A stretch of DNA of 54,968 nucleotides from an uncultured Flavobacteriaceae bacterium (GCA_947502635.1 CANNAN010000022.1:1-54968); one strand, 5' to 3'. Counted from the first letter of the stretch, positions 1 through 10,400 are shown. Notes: generated by a model not told the origin, from the letters alone. Program-made: numbers and translations.

Positions 1-397
1 CTGTATCCCGTGGCACCTGCGGCTGCGTTCCAGCTGATGTCCGTTCCCACGGCCATATCGGTACCGCCGTTTAGCGGAGCTGATAGAGCCGTACACGCTG
101 GCACTGTTGGGAGGGTCTCCGTGGTGAAGGATTCCTGTGTGCATCCCGTGGCGTCTCCCACGGCATTGTAAGGTGTAACGGTCACGTATATCGTTCTGTT
201 TTCTGGCAGGTCTGAGGCGGGGTCTAGGGACGTGTCGTTGCCCAGGTCCTGGTCGTTGATAATTTCGGTCCCTCCGGAAGATGTCCCGACGCTGATCCTG
301 TACCCCGTGGCACCTGTGGCTGCGTTCCAGCTGAGGTCCGTCCCCACGGCCACATCTGTGCTTCCGTTTATTGGTGTCGACAGAGCCGTACAGCTAG
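1..397 (-). repeat. Tandem FN3-type repeat, period 297 nt (99 codons)
   Basis: The stretch at 1-100 is nearly the same as 298-397 (both carry GTGGCACC, GCGTTCCAGCTGA and CACGGCCA in the same order), giving a 297-nt period. By hand count 38 of the first 60 bases are G or C, far above the surrounding AT-rich DNA. More copies probably continue beyond the left edge. Confidence 0.8.
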
Positions 398-2516
398 GAG
401 AAACAGGGCAATCAAAAACATCTCTAAAAATATACCAACCATAAGTGTCAATTATAGACTGTCTTTCATTCAATGCATTGCAATATGGTACCCCTCGGGC
501 ACCTAATGTAACTCTATTGATGAGTGTTTGTCCTGACCAAGCTATTAAAGTGGTATCGTAATTTTCTCTTGTTAATGCTGTACGATCTAGCATATTGCTC
601 ATATTGGTAACATTTCCAAGAGCCCAATCATTTAAAGGTTGGTTAAAATTGGTAGCACGATTAAACATGCTTGCCATATTAGTAACCGAACCCGTTTCCC
701 AATCATTTAAAGGTTGGTTAAAATTGGTAGCACGATTAAACATGCTTGCCATATTAGTAACCGAACCCGTTTCCCAATCATTTAAAGGTTGGTTAAAATT
801 GGTAGCACGATTAAACATGCTTAACATATTAGTCACCGAACCTGTTTCCCAATCATTTAAGGGTTGGTTAAAACTAGTAGCACTGTAAAACATGCTTAAC
901 ATATTAGTCACCGAACCTGTTTCCCAATCATTTAAGGGTTGGTTAAAACTAGTAGCACTGTAAAACATGCTTAACATATTAGTCACCGAACCTGTTTCCC
1001 AATCATTTAAGGGTTGGTTAAAACTAGTAGCACCGTAAAACATCCACTGCATATCAGTAACCGAACCCGTTTCCCAATCATTTAAAGGTTGGTTAAAATT
1101 GGTAGCATTAGCAAACATGCTTGCCATACTAGTAACCGAACCTGTTTCCCAATCATTTAAAGGTTGGTTAAAATTGGTAGCGTCTCTAAACATGTTTGCC
1201 ATATCAGTCACCGAATCCGTTTCCCAATCGTTTAAAGGTTGGTTAAAATTGGTAGCGTCTCTAAACATGTTTGCCATATTAGTAACCGAACCTGTTTCCC
1301 AATCATTTAAAGGTTGGTTAAAATTGGTAGCACGATTAAACATGCTTGCCATATTAGTAACCGAACCTGTTTCCCAATCATTTAAAGGTTGGTTAAAATT
1401 GGTAGCATTAGCAAACATGGCTGCCATATTAGTAACCGAACCTGTTTCCCAATCATTTAAAGGTTGGTTAAAACTAGTAGCATTATTAAACATATTTCTC
1501 ATGTATATAACATTACTTACATCCCAGCTATTTATGGGTTGATTAAAGCTGATCGCACCATAAAACATCCCTTGCATATCAGTCACCGAACCCGTTTCCC
1601 AATCATTTAAAGGTTGGTTAAATGCTGTGGCTCTAAAAAACATCATCTCCATATCAATAACCAAATCCGTTTCCCAATCGTTTAAAGGTTGGTTAAAACT
1701 AGTAGCGTCGCTAAACATGCTTGTCATATAAACAGCTGAACTCGTTTCCCAATCATTTAAAGGTTGGTTAAAATTGGTAGCGCCGTAAAACATACTTTCC
1801 ATGCTAATTACTGATGATACGTCCCAGTCAAGGGGTTGATTAAAACTAGTAGCACTGTAAAACATACTGTCCATGTATCTAACATTACTTACATCCCAGC
1901 TATTTAGGGGTTGATTAAAATTAGTTGCAGAAAAAAACATATTCCCCATAGAAGTCACAGAAGCTGTGTTCCAATCATTTAAGGGTTGATTGAAATTAGT
2001 AGCTCTTGAAAACATCCCTAACATATCGGTAACAGAAGCCGTATTCCAGTTATTTATCACTCCGTTAAAAGCCGAAGCATTTCTAAACATATATCTAAGC
2101 GTTGTAACCAGAGAAAGGTCAGGGTTATCAATAACGCCAAAATTCAAGTTTTCACAACCATAAAAAGCGTTCTCCATGGTTTGCCATTGAATATCACCCC
2201 ATGCTAATATCTCTATAATCTTATTTTTATCGCCAGCATTATTAAAGTAAATAGATGGGAAGTCGCCACTAATTTGAATGGTGTACCTTCCAGGACTCGC
2301 GTATGTATGTGGGATATCTCCTGTTACGTTTGTATTTGTTAAACCGTCTCCCCAGTCTACTGTGTAATTATATGTATAACTGGGATTTGTAGGGATTGTA
2401 ATTTGGTTTGAGGCCGAAGTGCCTGACTGTTCCGTATCCCAAATAGAATTAAAGGTCTGTCCAAATAGGTTATAACAGAAAAGTATAAGTAGTGCTGTAA
2501 AAGTCTTTTTCGTCAT
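1..2516 (-). CDS. BspA-repeat surface protein with PKD-like and FN3-type domains (partial, 3' end outside window)
   Basis: An open frame runs on the minus strand from the ATG at 2516 to the left edge without a stop (at least 838 codons), so the C terminus is missing. It starts with a signal peptide (MTKKTFTALLILFCYNLFGQ). A PKD-like stretch with VDWGDG follows. About twenty 25-residue repeats of the type MFNRATNFNQPLNDWETGSV then fill roughly 2095-595; this is the BspA / DUF285 leucine-rich-like surface repeat. The rest is a Cys-bounded FN3-type repeat of about 99 residues (CTALSTPINGSTDVAVGTD...), of which one full and one partial copy are visible. Such proteins in flavobacteria are usually exported and end in a T9SS or gliding-motility C-terminal domain, which would lie outside the window. 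Role is probably adhesion or surface display (inference). The FN3 part is much more GC-rich than the repeats. Confidence 0.9.
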   Translation of the reverse strand, partial: MTKKTFTALLILFCYNLFGQTFNSIWDTEQSGTSASNQITIPTNPSYTYNYTVDWGDGLTNTNVTGDIPHTYASPGRYTIQISGDFPSIYFNNAGDKNKIIEILAWGDIQWQTMENAFYGCENLNFGVIDNPDLSLVTTLRYMFRNASAFNGVINNWNTASVTDMLGMFSRATNFNQPLNDWNTASVTSMGNMFFSATNFNQPLNSWDVSNVRYMDSMFYSATSFNQPLDWDVSSVISMESMFYGATNFNQPLNDWETSSAVYMTSMFSDATSFNQPLNDWETDLVIDMEMMFFRATAFNQPLNDWETGSVTDMQGMFYGAISFNQPINSWDVSNVIYMRNMFNNATSFNQPLNDWETGSVTNMAAMFANATNFNQPLNDWETGSVTNMASMFNRATNFNQPLNDWETGSVTNMANMFRDATNFNQPLNDWETDSVTDMANMFRDATNFNQPLNDWETGSVTSMASMFANATNFNQPLNDWETGSVTDMQWMFYGATSFNQPLNDWETGSVTNMLSMFYSATSFNQPLNDWETGSVTNMLSMFYSATSFNQPLNDWETGSVTNMLSMFNRATNFNQPLNDWETGSVTNMASMFNRATNFNQPLNDWETGSVTNMASMFNRATNFNQPLNDWALGNVTNMSNMLDRTALTRENYDTTLIAWSGQTLINRVTLGARGVPYCNALNERQSIIDTYGWYIFRDVFDCPVSPSCTALSTPINGSTDVAVGTDLSWNAATGATGYRISVGTSSGGTEIINDQDLGNDTSLDPASDLPENRTIYVTVTPYNAVGDATGCTQESFTTETLPTVPACTALSAPLNGGTDMAVGTDISWNAAAGATGY
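595..2095 (-). repeat. About 20 tandem 75-nt repeats (25 codons each) inside the BspA-type gene
   Basis: The unit spans from one AACATG block to the next, at 75-nt steps (about 667, 742, 817, 892 and so on up to about 2089). One unit near 1830 is 72 nt, losing one Asn codon and staying in frame. Neighbouring units at 667-890 and 892-1040 are almost identical, while units above 1500 are more diverged. This pattern points to recent unit duplication at the C-terminal side of the array. Confidence 0.92.
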
Positions 2517-2647
2517 AGTATGGTGTGTGTGTTTAATCAATCTATAATGAAGTGAAATATGATGATAGATTTCAGTGTTGGTTTTGTATATTTTTATAAT
2601 TTGATAAAATCAACAATACATTTTTTGGGCTGTAAATTGATTTAATT

Positions 2648-2664
2648 ACACTGATTATCAGTGT
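2648..2664. promoter_or_regulatory. Perfect palindrome, candidate operator
   Basis: ACACTGAT-T-ATCAGTGT, two 8-bp arms around one base, about 130 bp upstream of the surface-protein start codon. The position suits a regulator site. There is no T-run, so a terminator is unlikely. The binding protein is unknown. Confidence 0.4.
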
Positions 2665-2845
2665 GTTATATTTTTGAATAAAATAATATTTGAAACTGTT
2701 GTAGTTTGACTGTTTAAGATGTATCGAAAAAGAAGTAGGTATTTGTTTTTCATTGGGTTGTACTTTAAGTTATCTTTATATTTGAAAATTAAAAACAAGA
2801 ATGGTACAAAGACCTATGCTAAAAATTTAATACTTGTTTTAGTTT

Positions 2846-2945
2846 TTCTATAAGATTTTATCGAACAAATATGCGCCATCATAAACATAAAAGAAACATC
2901 CTTTTCAGTGAAAACACACACCCGGTAAACGGGGGGGTAAAATCA
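2846..2945 (-). repeat. Duplicated upstream element, copy 1 (candidate regulatory site)
   Basis: Shares near-identity over its last ~72 bases with 6388-6462. Common blocks are GAAACATCCTTTTCAGTGAA and ACCC-x-GTAAAC-x-GGG followed by TAAAA. The x positions are G/G here and A/A in copy 2, so the symmetric core is kept although bases differ. It sits about 400 bp upstream of the minus-strand surface-protein gene. A shared operator or leader for a common regulator is inferred. Confidence 0.6.
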
Positions 2946-3250
2946 AAAAAAAGATAGAGTCGTTTTTTTGAAGTTATGTAGATAATTTAAATAGTAAGCA
3001 TTGAAGATAATGATTCACTAAATTAGATCTTGGAATAGAATGACATGTTCATGTTTAACGATCATAATTTGACTCGATATCTTAATGAGTTCTGTTTTAG
3101 AACAAACAGAACTCTCATTAAAGCTACTTTTTTAATAAGATAAAGGAAAAAGTAGTGAACCCTGGTAAAATATATCAAGAGGGAATTTGAAAATAACTGA
3201 CTACTAACTTCTATTTGAAAAAAAATAATAGAACAAAAAGTAAGAATTCA

Positions 3251-3892
3251 TTAATCCAAATACTTCATTTTTATAGCGTGTTTAGTCAATCCTGCTAAGT
3301 TCCTTACTCCTAATTTTGCAATCAAATTTTTACGATAACTTTCAATGGAATGCTTACTTAAAAATAATTTATCTGCTATTTCTTGGGTAGTAAATTCTTG
3401 TGCTATTAGAGTAATCACATCAACTTCACGCTTTGTTAATTTGATGTTTTCTTTTTCCTTTTTAGAGAATCTATTTTTCATAAAAATATCTGATATCTCT
3501 CGTGAAAAATATTTATCTCCTTTTAAAATAGTTTCTATTGCTTTGAGTAATTCTTTTTTTTCAGCATTTTTAGGTACATAACCATCCACATCACTTTCAA
3601 TAAGCGTATCAATCATATCGGGGTTCGTATGCATGCTTACAGCAAGTATTTTTAGATTACTATTTTTTTCTTTCAAAATTTTAGTCAACGCAATCCCATC
3701 CATTTCAGGCATGGTAATGTCTGTAATAATAAGGTCTATCTGCTCGTTACTATTAATACCTACATACTTAGCAACCTGAGCACCATTTTTTGCGGTTAAC
3801 AAAATATTATATGCTTTTTCTGATTCGAAAATACTTAATAAACCATCTAAAAACATTTTATGGTCATCTGCGATAATTAAATTATACTTCAT
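3251..3892 (-). CDS. LuxR/NarL-family response regulator
   Basis: A 213-residue two-component response regulator. The N-terminal receiver domain has the acidic pair DD near residue 9-10, the phospho-acceptor Asp58 in the motif TDITMPEMDG, and a conserved Lys in the VPKNAEKKEL stretch. The C-terminal LuxR-type helix-turn-helix (about 150-210) reads LTKREVDVITLIAQEFTTQE, then IADKLFLSKHSIESYRKNLI. Its start overlaps the 3' end of the histidine kinase by 11 bp, so the two are co-transcribed and almost certainly form a pair. Targets are unknown. The repeated element upstream of both this operon and the surface-protein gene is a candidate binding site (inference). Confidence 0.95.
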   Translation of the reverse strand: MKYNLIIADDHKMFLDGLLSIFESEKAYNILLTAKNGAQVAKYVGINSNEQIDLIITDITMPEMDGIALTKILKEKNSNLKILAVSMHTNPDMIDTLIESDVDGYVPKNAEKKELLKAIETILKGDKYFSREISDIFMKNRFSKKEKENIKLTKREVDVITLIAQEFTTQEIADKLFLSKHSIESYRKNLIAKLGVRNLAGLTKHAIKMKYLD

Positions 3893-6041
3893 TAGTAATG
3901 GGGGGTGTTAAATTAGAAATTTCGATACTTATTATCGTACCTATTTTAGGATTAGAGTCAATATATAAAGCACCTGATATTTTTTTTAATCTATTTTTCA
4001 TGTTTTTAAAACCAATTCCTTGGGTTTGTTTTTTGGCATCGAACCCAATGCCGTTATCTTCAAAAATAATCCCAAGTGCGTTGTCTATTAAGTTAATTTG
4101 AATATCAATGATACTCGCTTTCGCATGTTTAATGGTATTGGTTATTAATTCTTGGATAATTTTAAAGATTTCGGCTTGTAAATTCTCATTGAGAAGATCA
4201 ATTTCTTCTACTGGGTATACATTTATGTTTGAAGAAATAGAACTTCCTTTTAAAATGTTATTAAGATATTCTTTAAGAATATTACAAAAATTATTTTCAC
4301 TAAATTTTTCAGGAATTAAATTATGTGATAAATCTCGAACTTGCCTATAGGTATCATCTATTTGAAGATTAATTGAAGCTAAATCATTGCTGTTAGAATT
4401 ATTTAATCGTAACTTAATACCAGCTAAATTACCACCTATACTATCGTGTAACTCTTGAGCAATACGTAGACGTTCATTGTTTTGACCTTTTATCGAAGCC
4501 TTAACTAATTTTAATTCTTGATCTTTTAAAATAGAGGCTATTTTTTGCTCATTAACTTCATCTTGTTTTTTATTTAGTTCGTTCTGTGTATTTAACTTTT
4601 GATAATATGTATAAAGTAAACCAATCATTGGTACTAAAAAGATAAGAAAAGAATATAAAACTATATTTTTAATACTTTTTTGCCTTTGTGTTTCTGCTTG
4701 TTGAATTAAAAATTGAGCCTCTTTTATTTCTTGATTTTTTCTTAGTAAACTATTTTCATTAATTGTTTTTTCTGTAGCATTTTGAATAGATAATAATTCG
4801 TTTTCATTCTCTTTATTCTCTATTTCTCTTTGTAGTTCCATATTTTGAATAGCCTCCTTTTGATTTTTTAATTCTAAATCTCTATTGACTTTTTCCACTT
4901 GTAGAATACTAATTTCTTTTTCTTTTTGAAGTGTTTGGTACTTAACTTCTAACTCATAGATCTCTTTGTTTCTCTGAAGTTGACTCATAGAATCTTTTAT
5001 AGTAAAATATTGAGAAGAAAAATAATATGCTTTTTTATAATCAGCCTTGTTTATTGCTATCGTTTTCAGGTTCTCATAAATATTTAACTGTTGGTCTAGA
5101 TACCCTAACTCAATCGTATTCACTAAAGCTGAGGTATAAATCAATTCTGCATCAGAAAACCTTTTCTTATTAATCAAAATGCTAGCTATATTCATTTCAG
5201 CATTTAATTTTTCTTTATAAAATTTATTTTTGCTAGCTATTTTTATAACTTTATCATAAAGTGCTAAAGCTTCATTTGTTTTATTTTGTGTTTGGGCATT
5301 AGAAGCCAAATTCATTAATGTAGATGTTATTGCAGAAGTATATTGTTGTTTTTTAGCTAGTTTAAGCCCTTTTTTTAAAAAAAGATCGGAAGTTTCGAAA
5401 TCTTTGTTTTCTGAATAAATCTGACCTAAATTGATATAACTGCCCATAGCTATTTCAATGTTTTTTTTATACGTTAAGCACTCTTTAAAAAGTTGCAAAG
5501 CTTGTTTTGAGTCTCCTATTGCAACATAATTTACCGCAAGCCCATGTAGATGTGTGAAATAATCTTCCTCCTCATTATATTTTTTAGCTAATATGATTCC
5601 TTTTTGATGCCACTTTTTACTTTCTTCAGCTAAGCCTTTATCGGCACAATTAATGGCTAATAAATTATAAGCTGCCGTTTTCCTTCTAGATATTAGTGAA
5701 TCATTTCCTACCGTATTCAATTTCATAAATTGGTTGACATAGAAGTTGGAAGAATCGACTAATTGTCTATTGTTAAAATAATGTGCCAATAATAAATGAG
5801 CATTGATTTTAGCAAAATGTGTGCGCGCTTTTTTTCGTATTTGATGTCCAATAGTGTATGCTTCTGCATCACCTCGATTTAAAATTTCAAAAGCATCAAT
5901 TATTTGTGCTTTTTCTTTTTCTTTTATTTTTGATGATATGCCTATTTTAAAAGAAGAGTTTGAGTCATTAACCTGAGCTGCTATTGTAGTTGAAAGCAGT
6001 AGTGTGGTTAGTAAAAATAAGAAGTGCAATGACTTTAACAT
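3882..6041 (-). CDS. TPR-containing sensor histidine kinase
   Basis: 719 residues. A signal peptide (LHFLFLLTTLLLSTTIAAQV) is followed by a periplasmic array of tetratricopeptide repeats (about 60-350), a coiled coil rich in Glu/Lys/Gln (about 360-450), one membrane segment (IVLYSFLIFLVPMIGLLYTY, about 460-480) and a cytoplasmic second coiled coil. The HisKA_3 box RIAQELHDSIGGNLAGIKLR carries His532. A HATPase_c domain ends the protein (N box ELITNTIKHAKA, G boxes DNGIGFD and GIGFKNMKNR). This is the NarX/DesK type of kinase that pairs with LuxR regulators, here the overlapping downstream gene. The signal sensed by the TPR domain is unknown. Operon order is kinase then regulator. Confidence 0.95.
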   Translation of the reverse strand: MLKSLHFLFLLTTLLLSTTIAAQVNDSNSSFKIGISSKIKEKEKAQIIDAFEILNRGDAEAYTIGHQIRKKARTHFAKINAHLLLAHYFNNRQLVDSSNFYVNQFMKLNTVGNDSLISRRKTAAYNLLAINCADKGLAEESKKWHQKGIILAKKYNEEEDYFTHLHGLAVNYVAIGDSKQALQLFKECLTYKKNIEIAMGSYINLGQIYSENKDFETSDLFLKKGLKLAKKQQYTSAITSTLMNLASNAQTQNKTNEALALYDKVIKIASKNKFYKEKLNAEMNIASILINKKRFSDAELIYTSALVNTIELGYLDQQLNIYENLKTIAINKADYKKAYYFSSQYFTIKDSMSQLQRNKEIYELEVKYQTLQKEKEISILQVEKVNRDLELKNQKEAIQNMELQREIENKENENELLSIQNATEKTINENSLLRKNQEIKEAQFLIQQAETQRQKSIKNIVLYSFLIFLVPMIGLLYTYYQKLNTQNELNKKQDEVNEQKIASILKDQELKLVKASIKGQNNERLRIAQELHDSIGGNLAGIKLRLNNSNSNDLASINLQIDDTYRQVRDLSHNLIPEKFSENNFCNILKEYLNNILKGSSISSNINVYPVEEIDLLNENLQAEIFKIIQELITNTIKHAKASIIDIQINLIDNALGIIFEDNGIGFDAKKQTQGIGFKNMKNRLKKISGALYIDSNPKIGTIISIEISNLTPPITNEV

Positions 6042-6628
6042 AACAGGTATTTTAAATAGGCAACATGTATTTTGTTAAAAAAGGAGTTTTGAAATAAACT
6101 TCAAAAAAACAGCTTTTTTTTAAATAAAACGAAAACAGATCCTTAAAAAAGCACGTGTTTTTAGTTTTTTGGAAATTTTTCACAATCCTTTCTTTAAATC
6201 TTCAATGGGTTTTACCATTATAATTCTTAGAAGTTTTATAGGGCAGTAACCTGTGCCAAAAATGGACCTTTTACCTCGCTTGTTTTTGTAATACCAAATA
6301 AACTTCAAAATATTTGATATAAGTTATAAAGTCAATACAATGCGGTAGTTAAGTTTTTTGTTATTCTATAAAATATCATAAGACAAAGATGCATTATCAT
6401 AAGCATTAAGGAAACATCCTTTTCAGTGAAAAAAAACACCCAGTAAACAGGGGGTAAAAAGCATATCAATTTATTAAATGTTTTTAATTAATAATGCTAA
6501 ACAATTTTAATGTCATATTGAACTTGTTTAGATACTTTATATTTAAAGGTCAGAAAGTTAATTTTAAGATTCTCTCTTTTTAATAAAGTATCATCATGTA
6601 ATAATAAAAAGTGTTTAAAGCATAAAAA
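6042..6628. other. Intergenic region upstream of the kinase operon
   Basis: About 590 bp with no convincing gene. It holds copy 2 of the duplicated element (6364-6462). No clear -33/-7 promoter pair for the kinase was recognised. Confidence 0.6.
6364..6462 (-). repeat. Duplicated upstream element, copy 2 (candidate regulatory site)
   Basis: Near-copy of 2846-2945 in the same orientation, about 370-400 bp upstream of the histidine kinase start. It contains GAAACATCCTTTTCAGTGAA and the core ACCCAGTAAACAGGGGGT. Homology to copy 1 fades towards 6364, where only TTCTATAA and nearby bases match. Confidence 0.6.
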
Positions 6629-6656
6629 AGCGCCTAGTAACTATTTACTAGGCGCT
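6629..6656. terminator. Intrinsic terminator after superoxide dismutase gene
   Basis: Perfect 12-bp stem AGCGCCTAGTAA / TTACTAGGCGCT with a CTAT loop. An A-run precedes it and a T-run follows, so it can act on both strands. It lies 27 bp past the sod stop codon. Confidence 0.9.
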
Positions 6657-6682
6657 TTTTATTCAATTTTATGGCAAATATT

Positions 6683-7291
6683 TTATTTTGCTTCTGCGTA
6701 ACGTCTTTCAACTTCGTTCCAGTTAATAACGCTAAAAAATGCATTAATGTAATCTGGACGTCTGTTTTGATAATTTAAATAATAAGCGTGCTCCCAAACG
6801 TCAATACCTAAAATTGGTGTACCACCACAACTAACTTCTGGCATTAATGGATTGTCTTGATTTGGTGTAGAGCAAACCTCTACTTTACCACCTTTATGTA
6901 CACACAACCAAGCCCATCCTGAACCAAAACGTGTCCCTGCAGCTTTAGAAAAAGCGTCTTTAAATGCATCGACAGAACCATAAGCAGCTTCTATAGCATC
7001 TTTTAACTCTCCAGATAAATATCCTTTTCCTTCAGGATTCATTACCTCCCAAAATAATGAGTGATTATAAAAACCACCTCCGTTATTTCTCACTGCACCA
7101 TTAGTCATATCTAAATTTCCAAGAATATCTTCAATAGACTTTCCTTCTAGATCTGTTCCTGCAATAGCATTATTTAAATTGTTTGTATATCCTTGGTGAT
7201 GTTTAGAATGGTGTATTTCCATAGTACGAGCATCAATGTGAGGTTCTAATGCATCATACGCATATCCTAATTTCGGTAATTCGAAAGCCAT
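6683..7291 (-). CDS. sod: Superoxide dismutase, Fe/Mn family
   Basis: A 202-residue cytoplasmic enzyme that converts superoxide to hydrogen peroxide and oxygen. Family signatures are all present: [12 protein letters not shown] with the first metal His27, [13 protein letters not shown] with the second, GSGWAWL, and [18 protein letters not shown] with the Asp and His ligands. Length is normal for the bacterial enzymes. The GGG before FYNH resembles manganese or cambialistic types more than strict iron types, but metal choice cannot be settled by eye. A -7-like box lies at 7328-7335 on this strand. The gene is divergent from the AddA-like helicase and is closed by the hairpin at 6629-6656. Confidence 0.96.
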   Translation of the reverse strand: MAFELPKLGYAYDALEPHIDARTMEIHHSKHHQGYTNNLNNAIAGTDLEGKSIEDILGNLDMTNGAVRNNGGGFYNHSLFWEVMNPEGKGYLSGELKDAIEAAYGSVDAFKDAFSKAAGTRFGSGWAWLCVHKGGKVEVCSTPNQDNPLMPEVSCGGTPILGIDVWEHAYYLNYQNRRPDYINAFFSVINWNEVERRYAEAK

Positions 7292-7327
7292 AGTTTTAGT
7301 TTTAAAATATTAATATTTAATTTCCAT

Positions 7328-7335
7328 CAAATTTA
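7328..7335 (-). promoter_or_regulatory. Candidate -7 box for sod
   Basis: Read on the minus strand this is TAAATTTG, matching the Bacteroidota TAnnTTTG consensus, about 36 bp from the start codon. No TTTG box is seen at the expected distance upstream, so support is partial. Confidence 0.35.
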
Positions 7336-7416
7336 CATATAATACAGGTTAATTAAAAATAATAAATTGTTATGAAACCATTGATAGTTTTTATCTTGTA
7401 TCCAAAATTATAATTT

Positions 7417-10400
7417 ATGGATCAAAACCATTCTTTTACTATTTATAATGCTTCCGCTGGAAGTGGAAAAACGTTTACTATTGTAAAAGAATATTTAAAA
7501 ATCTTGTTTCGGTCTAATCATTCTGAACATTTTAAACGCATTTTAGCTATTACGTTTACAAACAAGGCTGTTGCCGAAATGAAAGACCGAATTATTGAAA
7601 CACTTAAACAATTCTCTAACAAAACGATATTAGATAAACCAAATAGTATGTTTCATGCTATTTGTGAAGAATTGCAAATGGATCCAAAGGTGCTTTATAG
7701 TAAATCGGAGCAACTATTAAATACCATTATGCATAATTATGCAGCGTTTGATATTTCTACTATAGATGGTTTTACACATAAACTTATAAGAACCTTTGCT
7801 TACGATTTGAGGCTCCCTTTAAATTTTGAAGTAGAACTAGATCAAGATGCTTTATTAAATGAAGCTGTTAATAGCTTAATTGAAAAAGCAGGAACAGATG
7901 ATGCACTTACCAAAGTACTTATTGATTTTGCTATTGAAAAAGCCGATGATGATAAAAGTTGGGATGTCTCTTTTGATTTTAATAAAATAGCAAAGCTATT
8001 GATTAACGAAAATGATATTCCTTTTATAGAAACATTAAAAGATAAAACATTAGATGATTTTAAAGTACTTAAAACTCAATTAAAAAAAGATCTTACATCT
8101 GTAGAGGATAATATCATTCAAAAAGCGCAAAGTGTAATAACTTTAATGAAGGAAGCTGGTTTAGAATTTAATGATTTTTCTGGGAGCTATTTACCAAAGC
8201 ATTTTAAAAACTTAGCAGACAAAAAGTTTGATCTAAATTTTGAAGCAAAATGGCAAGAAGATCTAGATACTAAAACATTATATCCTAAACGTGTTACAGA
8301 TACTATAGCTTCCATAATAGAACAAATTCAACCACAAATAGCTGCTGGTTTTAATGAAACCAAACAGATGGTTTTTCATCTTAAATTTTTAAAAGCGTTT
8401 TACAAAAACATCACACCATTATCTGTTTTAAATGCTATTAACAATGAATTAAAAGCTCTTAAAGAAGAACAGAATAAAATGCTTATTTCAGAATTTAATA
8501 CGATTATTAGTAAAGAAATAAGAAACCAGCCCACTCCTTTTATTTACGAACGTATAGGCGAAAAATTCAATCATTATTTTATTGATGAATTTCAAGATAC
8601 TTCGGTAATGCAATGGGAGAATTTAATTCCGCTTTTAGGAAATTCTTTGTCTACCGAAACAGGAAACGCCATGTTGGTTGGCGATGCGAAACAGGCTATT
8701 TATCGCTGGCGAGGAGGAAAAGCAGAACAATTTATTGGATTGTTTAATAATGATAATCCATTTCATATTAAAAAACATGTTGAAAACCTGCCAACAAACT
8801 ACAGAAGCTTTAAAGACATTGTAAATTTCAATAATGGTTTTTTTAAGTATTTATCGAACTTGATCTTTAGTAAAAAAGATTATAAAGACCTTTATGAAAA
8901 AGCACATCAAAATATATTTTTAGAAGATGCTGGTTATGTTGAGCTATCTTTTTTAGATATTGATAGGGAAGACGACAGAGATGAATTGTTTTCTGAAAAT
9001 GTTTTAAAAACGATTCATAATTGTTTGAAAAATGGTTTTAGATTAGAAGATATTTGCATACTAGCGCGTAAGAAAAAAGAAGGGGTTGCCGTTGCAAATT
9101 ATTTAGGACAACATCATATTCCTATAATTTCTTCCGAAACCTTATTAATTAATAATTCAGCAGAAGTTGTTTTTATAAATAATGTTTTGGCACTTTTAAT
9201 TCAGCCAAAAAACAATGAAATAAAAATTGAGGTTCTTAATTATTTACATAGTCTTTTTAATGTTGAAGACAAGCATGAGTTTTTTTTAAAGCACATAAAT
9301 TTATCAGCCTCTAATCTATTTAAAAGTTTTGAAGCATTTAATATATATATAAATAGCGACTTATTGTTGCAGTTGCCCCTTTATGATTTAGCAGAAACTA
9401 TTGTTAGAGGTTTTAATTTAGTTGAATCTTCCAATGCTTATGTGCAATTTTATTTAGATCTTGTTTTAGATTTTTCACAAAAAAAAGGATCAAATATTTC
9501 TGGATTTTTGGAATATTTCGATAAGAAAAAAGAAAGCTTAAGTATTGTGTCTCCTAAAGGCCAAAATGCGGTTCAAATAATGACGATTCATAAATCTAAA
9601 GGTTTAGAGTTTCCTGTGGTTATTTTTCCATATGCTGATTTAGATATTTATAGAGAGTTAGACCCAAAAGAATGGTTTGAGATAGATAAGGAAAAGTACG
9701 CTGGCTTTACACATACTTTGTTAAATTATAATAAAGCTTTTGAGAATTACGGAGAAGAAGGGCAGCGTATTTACAATAACCATCAATCTGAACAAGAATT
9801 AGATAATATCAATTTATTATATGTAACCTTAACCAGAGCCGTTGAGCAACTTTACATTATTTCTACAAAAGACGTGTCTTCAAAAGGAATTCCTAATAAC
9901 AAAAAGTATTCAGGTTTATTTATAAGTTATCTGCAGCAGTTAGATTTGTGGGATGATTCACAATTAACATACTGTTTTGGTAATTCTAAAAAAACGACCG
10001 AAAGGACAACGATTACAAAAGAAGCCAATGTGCAACAAGAATTTATTTCGACAGCAAAAGAAACCCATAATATAAAGGTTATAACTAAATCTGGACTCCT
10101 TTGGGATACAAGCCAACAAGAGGCCATAGAAAAAGGAAATCTTATTCATAATATCATGTCACAAATTAATACAAAAGATGATGTCGGTTTTGTTATGAAT
10201 GATTTTATAAAAGCTTCTTTAATTACAAAAGAACAAACCATTGAGTTAAAACAAATAATAATTAAAATTATTGAACACCCTAGGCTCGAAAGTTACTATA
10301 ACTCTAATGATACCATATATAATGAAAGAGACATTATTACTAAAGAAGGCCTTATTTTAAGACCAGATAGGTTAGTTATAAATGCTAACAACGAAGCAGT

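Larger units (their letters stand above)
2517..3250. other. Long intergenic region upstream of the surface protein
   Basis: About 730 bp without a convincing gene. It contains a 17-bp perfect palindrome at 2648-2664 and a ~100-bp element at 2846-2945 that recurs at 6364-6462 (listed separately). I see no tRNA or other RNA gene in it. Confidence 0.7.

Noticed and set aside
595-1542. Plus-strand frames of 97 and 147 codons with a repeated LVTEPVSQSFKGWLKLVA pattern
   Set aside because: They are the antisense of the 75-nt repeats of the minus-strand surface protein, whose signal peptide and domain order are clear.
595-2095. CRISPR-like regular repeats
   Set aside because: The 75-nt units are contiguous, have no unique spacers, and encode a continuous protein.
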